64,000 bases of DNA from Xiphias gladius (Eukaryota; Chordata; Actinopteri; Istiophoriformes; Xiphiidae). Position 1 is the first letter of the stretch; every line of letters starts with the position of its first letter. Shown here piece by piece: positions 1-46,100 of this stretch. The stretch lies in NCBI RefSeq assembly GCF_016859285.1, contig NC_053416.1, forward strand, positions 14,304,001 to 14,368,000, read 5' to 3'. The notes under the pieces were generated by a model. That model worked only from the letters and a program-made list of their open reading frames with translations, had not been told where the DNA came from and did not search any database. A program made the translations under genes and the position numbers.

Positions 1-279
1 TTTTATTTTCCACCTCACACAGCCCCCACTGTAGCTGTAGACTCCTTATTCCTGTTACCAGGTAACTACAGCGAAAGTAAGATCCTGACAGGATGGGGCA
101 AAGGACGACTTTGTTTTCTTTTCTTTACTCGATTTTTACAATATACACAAAGTGAGGGCCTAGAGGGCCCTTACTGTTCAAATATCATATGCCATCTTCT
201 TCCACAAGGATGTTTCAAGTTCAGAATTTTGGTACTGAATGCTCTACTGAAACTTTTGTTACATGTTAAACAAAAACCG

Positions 280-660
280 TGCTATATCTCAGGTCTGTCG
301 CAGACTGAAATATCTTAGAAACTATTTGATAGATTCCGAATTTTGTACAGACATTCATGTTTCCCAGAAGAAGAGTCCTCACCTCAGGGTTAATCATAAT
401 AACTCTAGTGCCATCATCAAGTCCAGTACTTTGGTTTATGCCCAAATAACTGCAAAACCAAGGACATTCCCATCAGCCTCAGCTTTACTTTGTATTCAGT
501 ACTAATTAGCTAATGTTAGCATGCTAACACACTAAACTAAGATGGTGAACATGGTAAGCATTACACCTGCTAAACATTAGCACGTTAGCATTGTTACTGA
601 ACATGTGCTATCATGCTATCATGTTAGAATTTAGCTCAAAGTACCACTGTCTATTTACAG
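280..660 (-). repeat. Dispersed teleost repeat with GCTAA/TTAGC motifs
   Basis: The segment holds two signatures I recall from a repeat common in fish intergenic DNA. One is a GACTGAAATATCTTAGAAAC-type block next to a GTACAGACATTCATG block. The other is a run of alternating TTAGCATGCTAAC-type words around 505-640. It carries no coding frame and fills most of the stretch left of the first exon. Family name and strand were not verified. Confidence 0.5.
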
Positions 661-940
661 CCTCACAGAATGGCTAGCATGGCAGTAGACTCTTAGTCTT
701 GTTTTTTCTGCTCTTGCCCTTCCTAAAGCATATTTCCCACTATTTCAGTTGTATATTCGACCCGGCTATGTACAGGAGAATTTTTCTATACAGACAAACT
801 AATGCATTCATTACACTGGATCAGTTTGTTTGTGACCTGAGCCCAAAGGCTACTGTTTGAATCGCTTGAAAATTTGGTTTCACAGGCTTGCTGTGTAACC
901 AAGGTCTCTATTAGATCTTTCTTTTCTGTTACCTCAACAG

Positions 941-3074
941 GTCCGAATGCAAAGATCAACAGAGAGGGACCTATCAACTCAGAGCTCACAGGCTAAGAGG
1001 ATTTTTGGCATCAGCACCTCTTCAAGAATTGGCTTGATTATCCAGAGCTACCTCAGTCTGATCCCTGGGATTGCCAACAACCAGGAGAAGATGGCTGAGA
1101 CTACAGAGCTCTATGACAACTGGCTGAAACTTGAGCTAATTGACCATTACGAGAGGATGACCACTAAGAAGAGAATGAGCTCAGTGTCCATGCAGCAGTG
1201 GTTGACAGGAGCTGCATTTCATCTGCACATGAGAATCCACCAGGTCGGGACACAGAAAAAAGCTTGATGTTAAAAAGGATGTTTTTGAAAAAAATCCCTG
1301 CTACAGTATAAATATCTGCTTTGTACATTACATGTACTCTGTAAAAAAAGGATTGGTTGGGTCCCTCATTAACAAAATAAGGTAAGGATTGTATAAAAAT
1401 GATTTGCAGAAGAGTGTCAATACTATGTTAAAGACATACCTAACTTGATTACATGTTTTGGAGATGTAAATAGCCTTCATCAAAGTTGTAAAGATAGATT
1501 TTTTTCCAGTGGAATTTCAGAAGTGCTTGAAAACCAAACAAACATGGATGCCTCACATCAGTCAAAGAATTTCATTCAATGTAATTACATCCAAATTTAA
1601 TATATATGGTGTTATGCTCTCAATACCAAGTGCTTTAACCCGTCTGTTTTCGGCATCTAAAGCGACTACAGTTGATATTTTTATAACTGTAATAAATGTG
1701 AAAGGTGTCACTAGGGATGAATCTACAGAGAATTATCACCTGAATCTGCATCTCATGTCTGCTTTGTGGAGCTATATAATGAGTTGCAGCTCCTTGTTTT
1801 TCTGTTCAGCTCACTACTTTCCTGTTTTAGAACACTCTCACCACTCTCAAAGAGTTGTTCTTGGTTGCAGCAGGCACCTGTTTTCAGTGAAAAAGCTCTA
1901 AAAATTCACTGTACACTGCCTGATCAGCACCAAACGTCGGACACCATTAGCAACTAGCTGGTGTGCATATTGGAGTATTTAGCAAGTAAAAAGCCAGATA
2001 TTTCCCTCAGGAGTTGGTGGAGACCAAAGACAGAGCTAAAAGAGGGGGATTATTGGACTTAGATTCACCAGTTGGATACAAATACGACTCAAAATGAATG
2101 ATAGTTTTGCTTCGCAACTGCCAGATGTTCAAATAAGCAACTGTTTGCTAAATACTTTGCCATATTTACTTAAAGGTGATATGTTTACAACTTGTTTACA
2201 CTACCCCCAAATGAAAAAACAAATCAGTCTTTGCAGGTTTAAGGTCAGAGAACAACTGTGGTGGTCAGTAAAAAGGCATATATTAATTGTTAACTCCAGT
2301 TTCCTGCATGAAAGTCAGACATGCCCATCCATCAGTCATGAGGCGCCAAATCATTCAACATTAACATAATTCCTGAAATCACCTTTATTCTTGTTCTAAC
2401 AGGTCCGGCTGCAATCTGTGCCATTAGGATCAGCAGAGTCACTGCGTCTGTCTTATAAGATGGGGTTAAGTCGCTTGGTTCAGGGTTACACAGCCTATCT
2501 ACGCAGAAACATCCAGGAGACTGCAGCTCCAGGTCCACGAAAACCCAAAACCAGGACAGCCAGTGGACCAAGACATACTGACACCTCTAGCATAACCAAT
2601 GTGACCTGCTCAATTAATCAACTTTTTAATGTTAGCCTGGCTAGTCCAAGTACCTCAACTGATAGATTTAATAAGACTACTTCATCCAATTCAACTGCTG
2701 AAATTAGCAGAAGCTGTAAAACCCATGGATCCAGAGAAGGGTTTGGAGTCAAAGTGTCAAAAGGAAATGACAATACAGCTGTAGGTATAGTAAACAGAAA
2801 GACACTCACCAATTCGACTGAATATAGCAGGGAGAAGGATGTCGGCATGCTGGGCCTGTTAGCTATTGAGCCATTGAGGAATGTGAGTCACAATGTGCAG
2901 CATTACCCCTGTGAGTCTCCAGCCATACAACAAGCTTTGGTGACTCGTATTATAAATGCTCAGGACCTGGAGCGTAACAGAAACTTTTTCCTGTGCCCTG
3001 AGAAAGTTTTCCACAGCCTGCTTAGGCAGAGGAATGACTTTGAGTTAAAGACAGAGACAAAGACAGTTAATTAG
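941..3074 (+). CDS. Unrecognised gene, last two coding exons; possible secreted helical-cytokine-like glycoprotein
   Basis: Two exons, 941-1243 and 2403-3074, each follow a good acceptor (..TCAACAG, ..TCTAACAG). They are joined by a phase-0 intron with donor CAG/GTCGGG. They give 101 + 223 residues ending at TAG 3072-3074; the 5' exons, including any signal peptide, are not visible and may lie left of the window. Residues 1-135 are helix-prone: a helix near LIIQSYLSL, a second near WLKLELIDHYERM, a third near WLTGAAFHLHMRIHQ that crosses the exon joint, and a fourth near YKMGLSRLVQGYTAYLRR. The third resembles the AAF-containing helix C of CNTF, and the fourth the K-x-x-G helix D of CNTF/CT-1/LIF/OSM. 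The last ~185 residues are Ser/Thr-rich with about six N-x-S/T sequons and four Cys, which suggests secretion. I do not recognise an ortholog. The cytokine idea is inference from helix patterns only; an unrelated fish-specific protein is equally possible. Confidence 0.6.
1735..2190 (+). repeat. Dispersed teleost repeat in the intron of the left-edge gene
   Basis: This part of intron 1244-2402 contains a CCAGATATTTCCCTCAGGAG block followed by GTTGGTGGAGACCAAAGACA. I recall that pair from a repeat frequent in percomorph genomes. The open frames across it are short and show no protein-like composition, so it is read as repeat, not exon. Confidence 0.45.
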
Positions 3075-3336
3075 ACAGTGATGACTAGAGTGCAATTAAA
3101 TCTTCAGTCCCACAGTTGAACTTAAAATTGTGCTTTTATGTTTAGGAAACTACCATTTCATTAGTAATTTTAATCATTTATTTCATTCTCTTTCAGTCTG
3201 CCTGAAAGTGGGTGTCATTCCCCTTTAACTGATCACAGATATGTAAATTTATATTAATGATGCTTCTAAAAATTAGAAAAATCTCAGTATAACAATACAA
3301 TTCAACAGCAGCACAAACTACATCTTCCAAAATTAC

Positions 3337-3342
3337 AATAAA
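3337..3342 (+). terminator. AATAAA poly(A) signal, probable 3' end of the left-edge gene
   Basis: A canonical AATAAA hexamer lies about 265 bp after the stop codon at 3074, with no coding signal between. This fits a short 3' UTR. The hexamer is common in AT-rich DNA, so the assignment rests on spacing alone. Confidence 0.4.
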
Positions 3343-5560
3343 GTTGAATTCAGCACCTTAACACCTCAATCATAACAGTTTCAGTATAAACTGAACATTA
3401 TAACCTTCTTGAAAGGTGGATTTGTTATTAGACTACATTAGTTCTCGCTAGGTGGACCTAATAGACAGACAACTGTGTGTAGATCTGCTCTGTAAATCAC
3501 ATGTTCTGTGCTCTCTTTTAAGAAAATGTATATTTTAAATTGCATATACACTGCATATACCTGACAGAATGCTATTGTTTATGAAGAATTGTTTGTGCAT
3601 GTAGCCAGGCCAGTGATTTCTTTTTAAACTGTATTTTCATAGACCTGAGTCAGACACTGAGTAACAGCCAGACAGCAGCCTGCGACACAACGTCAGCTGG
3701 ATTTATCTCATAGAAGCTTTGAACCTGATGATGGAATCTAAAGGGCTTTTCTCCAATAACTTATTTTCTCTTGTTTAATGATAAAAATCTTACCAATCAA
3801 TTTAAACATCACATTGAAATGATATTTGACTAATTATGATTTCTGCTGGATGAGTTGCATCTGTGCCTCATATGTTCCACAGTTACATTTTTCTTTTACC
3901 AGAGATTTGTAGGCTGTTCTCACCAATTCTGTCCATTTTACTTAATATGCTATAATCCACTGTATTTCTGTTGCCTACACTGTAAAATATAATGAACTGT
4001 TTCCACTAACAGCACGTCTATTCTGATTTAAAAATGAGAGGTATCTGAACTAGTACTGTTGTAACACAAAACTCATTCACCTTCACTGAAAACAACTGAT
4101 AAACCTGACACATTCATTTGTTCATTCATTCCATTTTTATTGCTAAAAATAATAGGAGACATTTTTGGATTGTTAAAACAAAGTGATGGAGTCTGCAGCC
4201 TTAATGACAAAAAGGTGGAACATCAGGCTCTAGTGATGGAAAATTGTAATAGAACAAATACAGAATGAGATATTTTAGCTCAATTGACAGTTAAAAATCC
4301 CCAAGTAATAAGGAATATCAGACCCTTATGTAAAAGTAGAAATACCACAATGTAAAAATACTCTATTACAACTAAAAGTCCTGTGCTCAAAATTTTACAC
4401 GAGTAAAAGTACAGAAATATCAAATGCAACAGTACTCTTGCAGAATAGATCCTTTCACAGCAGGCAGCACTTTCATGTTTTAGCAGGTCAAGTTGGAAAG
4501 CTAATTTTAACAACTTTATAGTCTGATGGATATTTTAATCCATAAAAACATCATCATATTTAATTTGTCACATTTTGTATATAAAATAATCTGGACTGAA
4601 AAAATCTGGACTGACAGAGAAATCAGTAACTAAAGCTGTCAGATAAATGTTCTAGAGTAGAAGTATAAAGCAGAAGAAAATCTGTGTTGGAAGAAGTATT
4701 CTGTTCATTTACTTAAGTGAAAGTAGCAACATCAAGCTATAAAAATACTCCATTACAAGTAAAAAGTCTGCACTCAAAGCATTATTTAAGTAAAGCATAG
4801 ATGTTTTATTAGCAAAATCTACTTTAAGTATCAAAAGTGAACGTAACCTACTACATCATACAGAATGATGCCTGTTGATGTTATATTACTTGTTGATGCA
4901 TTAACATGTAAGTAGTAATTTTAAATGCAGTTTTGGATGGTTTAATCCACCCAGCAACAGAGATGAAATGCTTAAATTATGAATCTATTACTCAATTAAC
5001 AAAAAAATTAATTGCTTAAGTGATTTTTAAAGGAAAAGAATGTCAAAAATTCACCTGTAGCAACTCCTCAAATGTGAATTTTTGGTAGTTTCCCAGTTTC
5101 CTATGATAGTAAACTCAACATCTTTTTGGGTTTTTGACAGCTGAACAAAAAAAAAAAACCTATTGGAAAATATTAGTTTATGGTTTGGGTAATAAACTTT
5201 GCAACATACAATATATAATAAACAATATAAACTAAAACAATTCAGTTCTTAAAACTAGATTCTGACAAAGAGTCCCTCTTTGAGACAAGTCTACAAGGTG
5301 TAGAATGGAGTGTATTTCAGTGCTACAAATTTCTAACTAATATGTGATCAATCAAATTATGTAAACCCAACACATACAGAGTAAACCTGGGGCTTAGGGG
5401 CCCCTGGGGGTCTGGAGTCCCTGAGCAGTTGGCCGCTTTGCCCAGTTAGAAATTGAGCCTTGCTCTCATGACTCCTCAGATTGATCTTGTGACCCTAAGG
5501 AGGGGCCATTCCAGGTTCGGAACCACTGGACTAAACTGCCTAACTGTATATAAAGTAATT
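3343..5560. other. Intergenic DNA between the left-edge gene and TTC3, mostly old repeats
   Basis: No exon is supportable here. At 4285-4480 and 4660-4830 there are runs of the AAGTAAAAGTA-type repeat (AGTAAAAGTAC, CATTACAAGTAAAAAGTC) seen widely in fish. At 5385-5545 there is a GC-richer block ending in GGAACCACTGGAC, which looks like the end of a dispersed element. The rest is AT-rich and unremarkable. Confidence 0.5.
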
Positions 5561-5805
5561 CAAAGTGGCTCCACCTCAGGAAGCTCAAGGTAGCACAGTG
5601 AGACCTTTACTATTTTTTATCATTATAAATGACATATTTATAAATTTAGAAAATGGGTTGAGATTGTCTCTTTTTGTGACTGATAGGGCAATTTGGAAAA
5701 GAGGAAGACAAACTACAAGAGGCTATTGTAAAAGTAAAAGAAAGGTCATTTAACTGGGGTTTTAAATTTTCAGTGAGCAGAGAGAACAACACCGAGAACC
5801 ATCAA
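5556..5805 (+). mobile_element. Decayed non-LTR retrotransposon reverse-transcriptase fragment
   Basis: The frame reads PLLFFIIINDIFINLENGL, then LSLFVTDRAIWKRGR and, after a break, NWGFKFS. This matches the order of reverse-transcriptase palm blocks in vertebrate LINEs: P-L-L-F..I-N-D, then the catalytic F-A-D-D box followed by a W-K-R-G-R-N-type stretch and WGFKFS. The catalytic box is degraded (F-V-T-D) and frames are broken, so it is an inactive relic of roughly 80 codons. Clade (Jockey-, Rex- or RTE-like) cannot be fixed from this scrap. Confidence 0.7.
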
Positions 5806-6235
5806 CACAGGATTAATAAAATCAGTATTAGATTATAAATGTGTGAATTTATTTTGCATTCACATACAAGTAAGGCCCATATCAGGCTTTAAGCTTATAT
5901 ACAAGTGTATTTAAGACGACTCTAACATCAGCATTAGTAGGCAAGAACCTGCAAACCTTGTTGGGAAAGGGAGAGGAGGGAAACAAAAAATTCTTCATCG
6001 ACAGTTACACAGAAAGCAGCAAAACTAAGAATATCTCAACTATTAGTATGCAACATTACTGTTACCAGCAAAACAACCTTGGAAACTTCCTGACGCAACA
6101 GTAGATTTGACATCACCATTGTTCCAGAGTTTAACCTTGAAGAAGGCAGAAGAATCAGTTCATCAAGTCAATCTCTATTAGCAAGTTTAAAATAGTCAGA
6201 GACTATTATTATTATTATCATTGTTTTTATTATTA

Positions 6236-6300
6236 ATGACTCCACAGCAGTTGGTGGCGATAAAGCCCCGATGAAACTTCAAGAAGAAGAAGAAACCCGC
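6236..6300 (+). repeat. Short dispersed element ending in an AAGAAG tail at the TTC3 promoter
   Basis: CTCCACAGCAGTTGGTGGCG followed by ATAA, a short spacer, and an AAGAAGAAGAAGAA tail. This arrangement recurs across fish genomes as a small dispersed element. It sits directly at the left edge of the CpG-rich TTC3 promoter region. Confidence 0.45.
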
Positions 6301-6760
6301 CCCTCAGCGCACGTTGACGGCAGACGGGGCTGCGTGCGTGACAGCGCCTCCGCCTTAACTTCCGCACACTAATATGAGCAGGACGAGCACCTTTAAACGA
6401 GATACTGCTGTTTATCTTTGACTTGAGGTGACTGTTCTCTGATTTTATCACTTATTTAAATCGCTTTTTAAACCCGGCAGCTTCGAGTAGCTGAGGTGTA
6501 ATCCCGTTTTGGACTGTGGTCGGCTGCGTCGCGCTGAAACAAAATAGTGAGAAAGTGTCGTGGCGTTTGTTTAGAAGGCGTCGATCTGGGCCACGTTATG
6601 AGAAAATAGCCAAAATAAAGCTGCTGCATTGAACAGGTAACACTGAACGCATAACCCAGCGGGGCAAACTTGGCACCGTTAGCGTTTGCAAGGCAGCATC
6701 TTATCACTACGTATGTTGGCTATTATGCTATAATGCTAACGCCGAGGAGCGGCGTTAACT
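6290..6760 (+). promoter_or_regulatory. CpG-rich promoter and non-coding leader exon of TTC3
   Basis: This is the only clearly CpG-rich stretch upstream of TTC3 (CGCCTCCGCC, GGCTGCGTCGCGC, GGCGTCGATC and others) in otherwise AT-rich DNA. A good splice donor, GAACAG/GTAACA, lies at 6636/6637. It would join a non-coding leader exon ending at 6636 to the acceptor at 8271-8272 (TTCATTTCAG), just before the first coding exon. The transcription start itself cannot be placed. The leader assignment is inference from CpG density plus donor quality. Confidence 0.55.
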
Positions 6761-7157
6761 ACGTTGACATATTTCCCGAGGGAGTTGATTTGGACAAACT
6801 GCTTTAAATACTCAAGAGTGTCGGCATTTATTTATTTATTTATGTGTTTTTAGAAAAACGACGTCAAATTGCAATAGCTACAGTAATAATTCTTAACGTT
6901 TTGCCGTCCCTCAAAGCGTTAGCTCCCCATTATTAGCTGGAAATTTCTGCATAATTCCCATGTACATGTCACGGTATCTCTCTCTCTCCCTTTGATCTAA
7001 GTAAGAGTAATGTCTCTGTAATGAAGCCAGACTAGTGGTGCCGGTAACTCGCGCTCATTTTTGCGGTGCAAATTTTTAATTCTTGCGTGTTCATTACTAA
7101 TTCTTGCATAATAATTTCCCTCGATTTATAAGTGTGGTGTAACTGTAGGAACTGAAG

Positions 7158-7159
<2 letters not shown>

Positions 7160-7209
<50 letters not shown>
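7160..7209. repeat. (AC)n microsatellite
   Basis: About 25 uninterrupted CA units in TTC3 intron 1. Confidence 0.95.
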
Positions 7210-7211
<2 letters not shown>

Positions 7212-7861
7212 ATTTGCAAGAGATTCATTTATAAACATTCAGAAAAAGAATAGTAAACATCACTTAACAAAGAAGACACATTAGATATTTATGTCAGAAT
7301 TTAGGATAACAAAATAAGAAAGGGGGAAGAGAGTTTACCATATGCTTTATAAAGCTGTGTATATACATAGTCTAAAGTAGGCATGAGGTGTGTTCATTCT
7401 TGCTGTGCATTCATCTTTTCAAACCATGATGTATGTATGTGTTTTGGTGTCCCTGGTCTGAAGAGGACAATTAAAGGTCAGCAAATGTGCTGTAGCTGGG
7501 GTTTCCAACAGGTTGGTTGAGGTTGGAGACAGTTACAGCTTGGCCCTGCCCTTATGCATTGTTCAGACAGATATTAGCACTGTGTAGGGGGGAAAAACAG
7601 ATTTGTTTAATTGGAACCCTTTGCGTTGGCACAGCAGGGATACTGTTAAAACTGGCTCAGGTTTTGCTGTAACATTATACAGCATTGGCCAATCAAATAC
7701 ACGAAAGCTCCAATTCCTGGGATATTACTGCTTTGTAATGTGAAAGCTACATTTCTACTGTTAACCTTGCAATCATTGTGACACCATGTTAACTTTCCAG
7801 AGCTGTAAAATCCTACCTCATAGTATTCCAAACCACTTTACGGTGATTTGGTATCTAATAA

Positions 7862-8131
7862 GTAGGGCTACAATTAACAAATAATTTTCATAGTCGATTA
7901 ATTTGCCGATTATTTTCTCTTTACAAAATGTCAAGAAAAAAGTGAAAATAAGCCCATCACAATTATTCTGGCCACAGTAGACAATCGAAACCAAAGGCTG
8001 AAACCAGGAAATTTTGAAAAATTGTCTTAAGAAATAACTCAAAAATGATCAATCAATTATCAGACTAGTTCCCAATTATTTTTCTATTGATTGACTAATC
8101 GATTAATTGACTAATCATTGCGGCTCTAGGC
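7862..8131. repeat. Palindrome-ended AATCGATTA-type dispersed repeat
   Basis: Starts AGGGCTACAATTAAC and ends with its near-inverse around TAATCATTGCGGCTCT, with CGATTAAT words inside both ends. This matches a short inverted-repeat element very abundant in percomorph fish. Further copies or pieces lie at 12890-13100, 13550-13900, 19600-19710, 43680-43980 and 46625-46840. It has no coding capacity. Confidence 0.6.
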
Positions 8132-8313
8132 TGCAGTGTTAAAACTTACTTACTATAAACCATGTGATTATACATTATTACTGACTGATGTCTAAAACTG
8201 ATTATAGTGTGATTGACTTGAATGTTGTTTTTTTTTAAATTAGCCTTTTGGAGGTCACTCTCTTCATTTCAGAATAGCTTGAGAATAAACTTGCATAGAC
8301 ATTATTGACAGCA

Positions 8314-42475
<34,162 letters not shown>

Positions 42476-42626
42476 TGTCTTAACCCTTATCACCTCGTCT
42501 TTGCTACCCAAATGTCTATGCTTTTATGTTTATGATTTTATTATGTTATTTCATTAAAATCTTAAGAAAAGACTTTAAAGTTTTTTTGTATAATTAAAAT
42601 GTTGACATACCACTTAATACTTAAGA

Positions 42627-42632
42627 AATAAA
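42627..42632 (+). terminator. ttc3: AATAAA poly(A) signal of TTC3
   Basis: A canonical hexamer lies 152 bp after the TAA at 42473-42475, followed by a T/GT-rich stretch (CCTGTTTTGTGTTTG) that fits a downstream element. It predicts a short 3' UTR. Confidence 0.7.
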
Positions 42633-42840
42633 CCTGTTTTGTGTTTGAGCTCATCTTTGTCATATGTTCATCAGATGTTCAAGTCAGCAAATTAAGAATT
42701 TCTGAAGGCAAATGCTGCTCTCTGTTAGTTCTGTTTTTTTTTTTTTCATTGACTAACAGCCTTAAAGTCCTGGGAATTGGAACAATTCTCTTAAATGAGT
42801 TGTAACTTCACTGATCATAATGGTCTACAAGAATGTGACA

Positions 42841-42846
42841 TTTATT
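42841..42846 (-). terminator. vps26c: Candidate AATAAA poly(A) signal of VPS26C
   Basis: TTTATT on the + strand reads AATAAA on the - strand, about 335 bp after the VPS26C stop. The TTC3 signal on the opposite strand is only about 210 bp away, so the two transcripts end nearly face to face. Confidence 0.45.
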
Positions 42847-43179
42847 AACTGAAATATAACTATAATAACTCACTCACAAAGACTTTCTCTCCTGAACATT
42901 AATGTTCATATTTATATATATTAATGAAGGAAAATCTGGACGGGGAGTTGTGTGACTTAATTCATCAGTAGAGCCACTCTAGGTTAGAGGAGCTGTTGCA
43001 TTCTGCGGAAAACCAGTTCAGATCTCCACAGAGAACAAAACTGGGGCAGGATCATGTCCTCTGCCCTGGAGCCGTTTGTGGTTTCAAAATGCTCAGTCCC
43101 GGTGTGTTGTATGAAGGGTCAAAGTCAGCAGCAGCAGGTCTCCAGGGACGATACCTGAGTGCTGGTGTTCGATTCAGCT

Positions 43180-46100
43180 TCAGACTCTGCAGAGCTTCAG
43201 GGGGAAGTTCTCTGTGATCAGATGATCATCATGAAGCACGATGACGACATTGACCTCGAACTCTGAAGGACAGAAACAAACGTATCGTCTCATCACGGGA
43301 ACAGTAACCTTTGAAATATTAGTGATTTTTGTGTGTGTGTTCAATTCACAACAGTTCACAGGTCTTTTTGTGACCTACTGTGACCTAATAGCCTGACACA
43401 GAACCGTCCGTTAAACTTGTCATTGTTGGTTATATGATTTGTTTTTGAACATGATAAACAAAACAAGATATAAGGTGTTAATCATTAAATGTTACAGGTG
43501 CCGATGGACGGACAGAGTCAGACTGTTTCGCCGTGTTTCCATTTTTTGTGCATAGCTGACCAACTGCTGGCTAAGTTGTAGCTTTATATTTAACGGACAT
43601 GAGATTGTTGTCAATCTTCTCATCTAATTCTGGGCAAGGATAAATAAAAGTAAATATGAGCAGCTATTTCCCAAAATGTTGATGTAGCTGTAAGCAGCAA
43701 TGATTTAACGAGCAAATAATTACTATTTTAATTATTGATTACATGTTTTAATCATTTTTCAAGCAAAAATTTCAAATATTTGCTGTTTCGAGCTTCTTAA
43801 ATGTGATGACTGGCTGCTTTTCTTTGTCATATCTGACTGTAAACTGTAATATGGGCTCTGGAAAATCATGGCAGGCACGTTTCACTATTTTCTGACATTT
43901 TATAGACAAACCAATTAATTTAGAAAATCAAAGGCAGACTAATCAATAGTGAAAATAATTGTTAGTAGCAGCCCTATAGCAGGCCCAATATTATGTAGGC
44001 ACTACTGCAGCTCTGGGAAGTATTACTGTAAGAAAATAAAAAATTTTATTACATGAGGGAATGAAACAATTACAGCAAAAGTACTTAAAGCAGACTGGAA
44101 AGTTTTACTGACCGACTTTGAAGTTGGTGGTCTCCAGTGTGGGGCAGGTGAACAGCCTGGGGAAGACCATGTAGATGGGAACAGAGAGGCCATGGCAGAC
44201 ATCCCCTTCAGCTATCTGGATGTTCTGGATCTCTGTGGCATCTCTGGCGTAGCCTTCAGCACAACCTGAACACAGTGGACATTTAAAAAAACCAGCAGCT
44301 CTGCCACTACAAAAGGAAGGTTAATCCAATCACCTGGCAGCATGAACTTACCACAGGTCTCTACTCGCACAAGCTGCAGTTCAATACTCTTGATGGGAAT
44401 GTCCGAGTTCTCCACCACCACCTCTCCAGTCAGCGGCTGGCTGATCACACAGTTGGTGGCGTCTAAATGGCCTCTGATTAGAAACTTTGGCAGTGAACTC
44501 CTCTGAAGACAGAAAGGAAGTTCGCCCTCTCAGTACAGCTTTAAATCAAACAAAATGAAGCAATAAAGCGAAGTCCAGGAGCGTAGTGGTTTTTTCTCAC
44601 CTCGCGGATGTTCTGCAAAGTGTCCGGAGTGATGGTGAAGTTGACTGGGGTTGGGGCGACATTAGCTTTCTGCGGCTGAAAATCAAACAGAAAAAAGATT
44701 CCACACAGTCCAACATGGCTGACATCTCATCGGAGATTACAAAGAGAAGAAATGATGACAAGATTATTCACAGACTGAATGAGATGATCATGTTATTCAA
44801 CATAATCACGGGAAACGTTTTCCAGTTTTTCAGGTGCAGATAAGATGCAGGCAGATGGGATTTACACAAGCCACAAGGAATTTTGTGGTAAAGAAAACAA
44901 AGTTAAATCCACCTTTAATCTGCAGAAATCTCAGTGACATTAGACAAAGAGGGATCACACTAATATCCAGAGAGCAACATAGTTTACTAAAGACGAATAA
45001 AGTAATGAAAAATATACTAAATACTAGAAAAAATAATAATGTCCTAAACCTGACTTTACTGCATTAAAAACCTGTGACAGCCTGGTTTGAACCTTGGTAA
45101 CAGCTTTACAGTCCTAAAACTCCGTAGCTTCATACAACACACAACACCACGGGGAAACAAGCAAACAAACAAAAAACCCATCCTACAACTTTAAACTGTT
45201 TTATTTACACGTTAAAAGTAGCTTATCCAAATCAGATCTGTTTCACTCACCTGACAGTGTACAATGAACTCACAGTTCCTGCTCAGGTCTTTGGCCAGCA
45301 GGGAGCGCTTCATGTCACAGCGGAGGGTGTACTGAGGAGAAGACACAAACACAGAAAAACTGAATTTGAAACGCACCTTACCACATATGTTTGAACATCT
45401 ACTTTAAACTACATTTCTTTTATTATCAAAATTATCTCCTGCATAAACTCTTCTTTACTTTGCATTCATTTATATCAGAGTATACATAGATAAAAGTGTG
45501 CCTGTATGTGTCATATCTTTTATAATAATTGTGTTTTTTTTAACACAGGTCACAGCCCGTGACCAAGGGTGCTTTCCCTCCTAACCTGTTAAATTCAGTT
45601 CAATGAGACTCTGGTTTGTCTGTTCAGTGTGGTTCATTTGGGCTGGTGTGAACACTGTCAATTGAATTCTGGTGTGGACTCGACTAGGCCGAGAAGGCTT
45701 CCAAGTGAACTCTGGTGGGGTCTATTTGTGGTGTGAAATGAAAACGGACCAGCCATGGGAATTTATGATCATAGATATGTGATCTTCGCATGAATTTAAA
45801 AGCTAAACTTCTATTAAATCATTAAATTCATCTGCTGATCTTGAACTGTTAAGGAAACGATCTCCCAGATTGTCACCATGTGAGTTCCTGATATATCAGA
45901 GGGTGTTCAACTAGAGGTGTGTTGAGCGTATTTATGATTCACGAGGTCCAGTTCCAGTCTCGACTGTTAATTCTAATAAGATTCAAACTCCGTCCCTCGC
46001 TTACCTGAATGTTGACAAAGACGCCGTGGTAGGTCTCGTACAGCACTTTGTTGCCTTTGGCATTCAGAGGGAACTCAAAGGGGATCTCGGTCTTGCCTCC

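Noticed and set aside
1509..1957. Frames of 130 and 63 codons between the two left-edge exons
   Set aside because: They fall in an intron with repeat words and have no usable splice sites; composition looks random.
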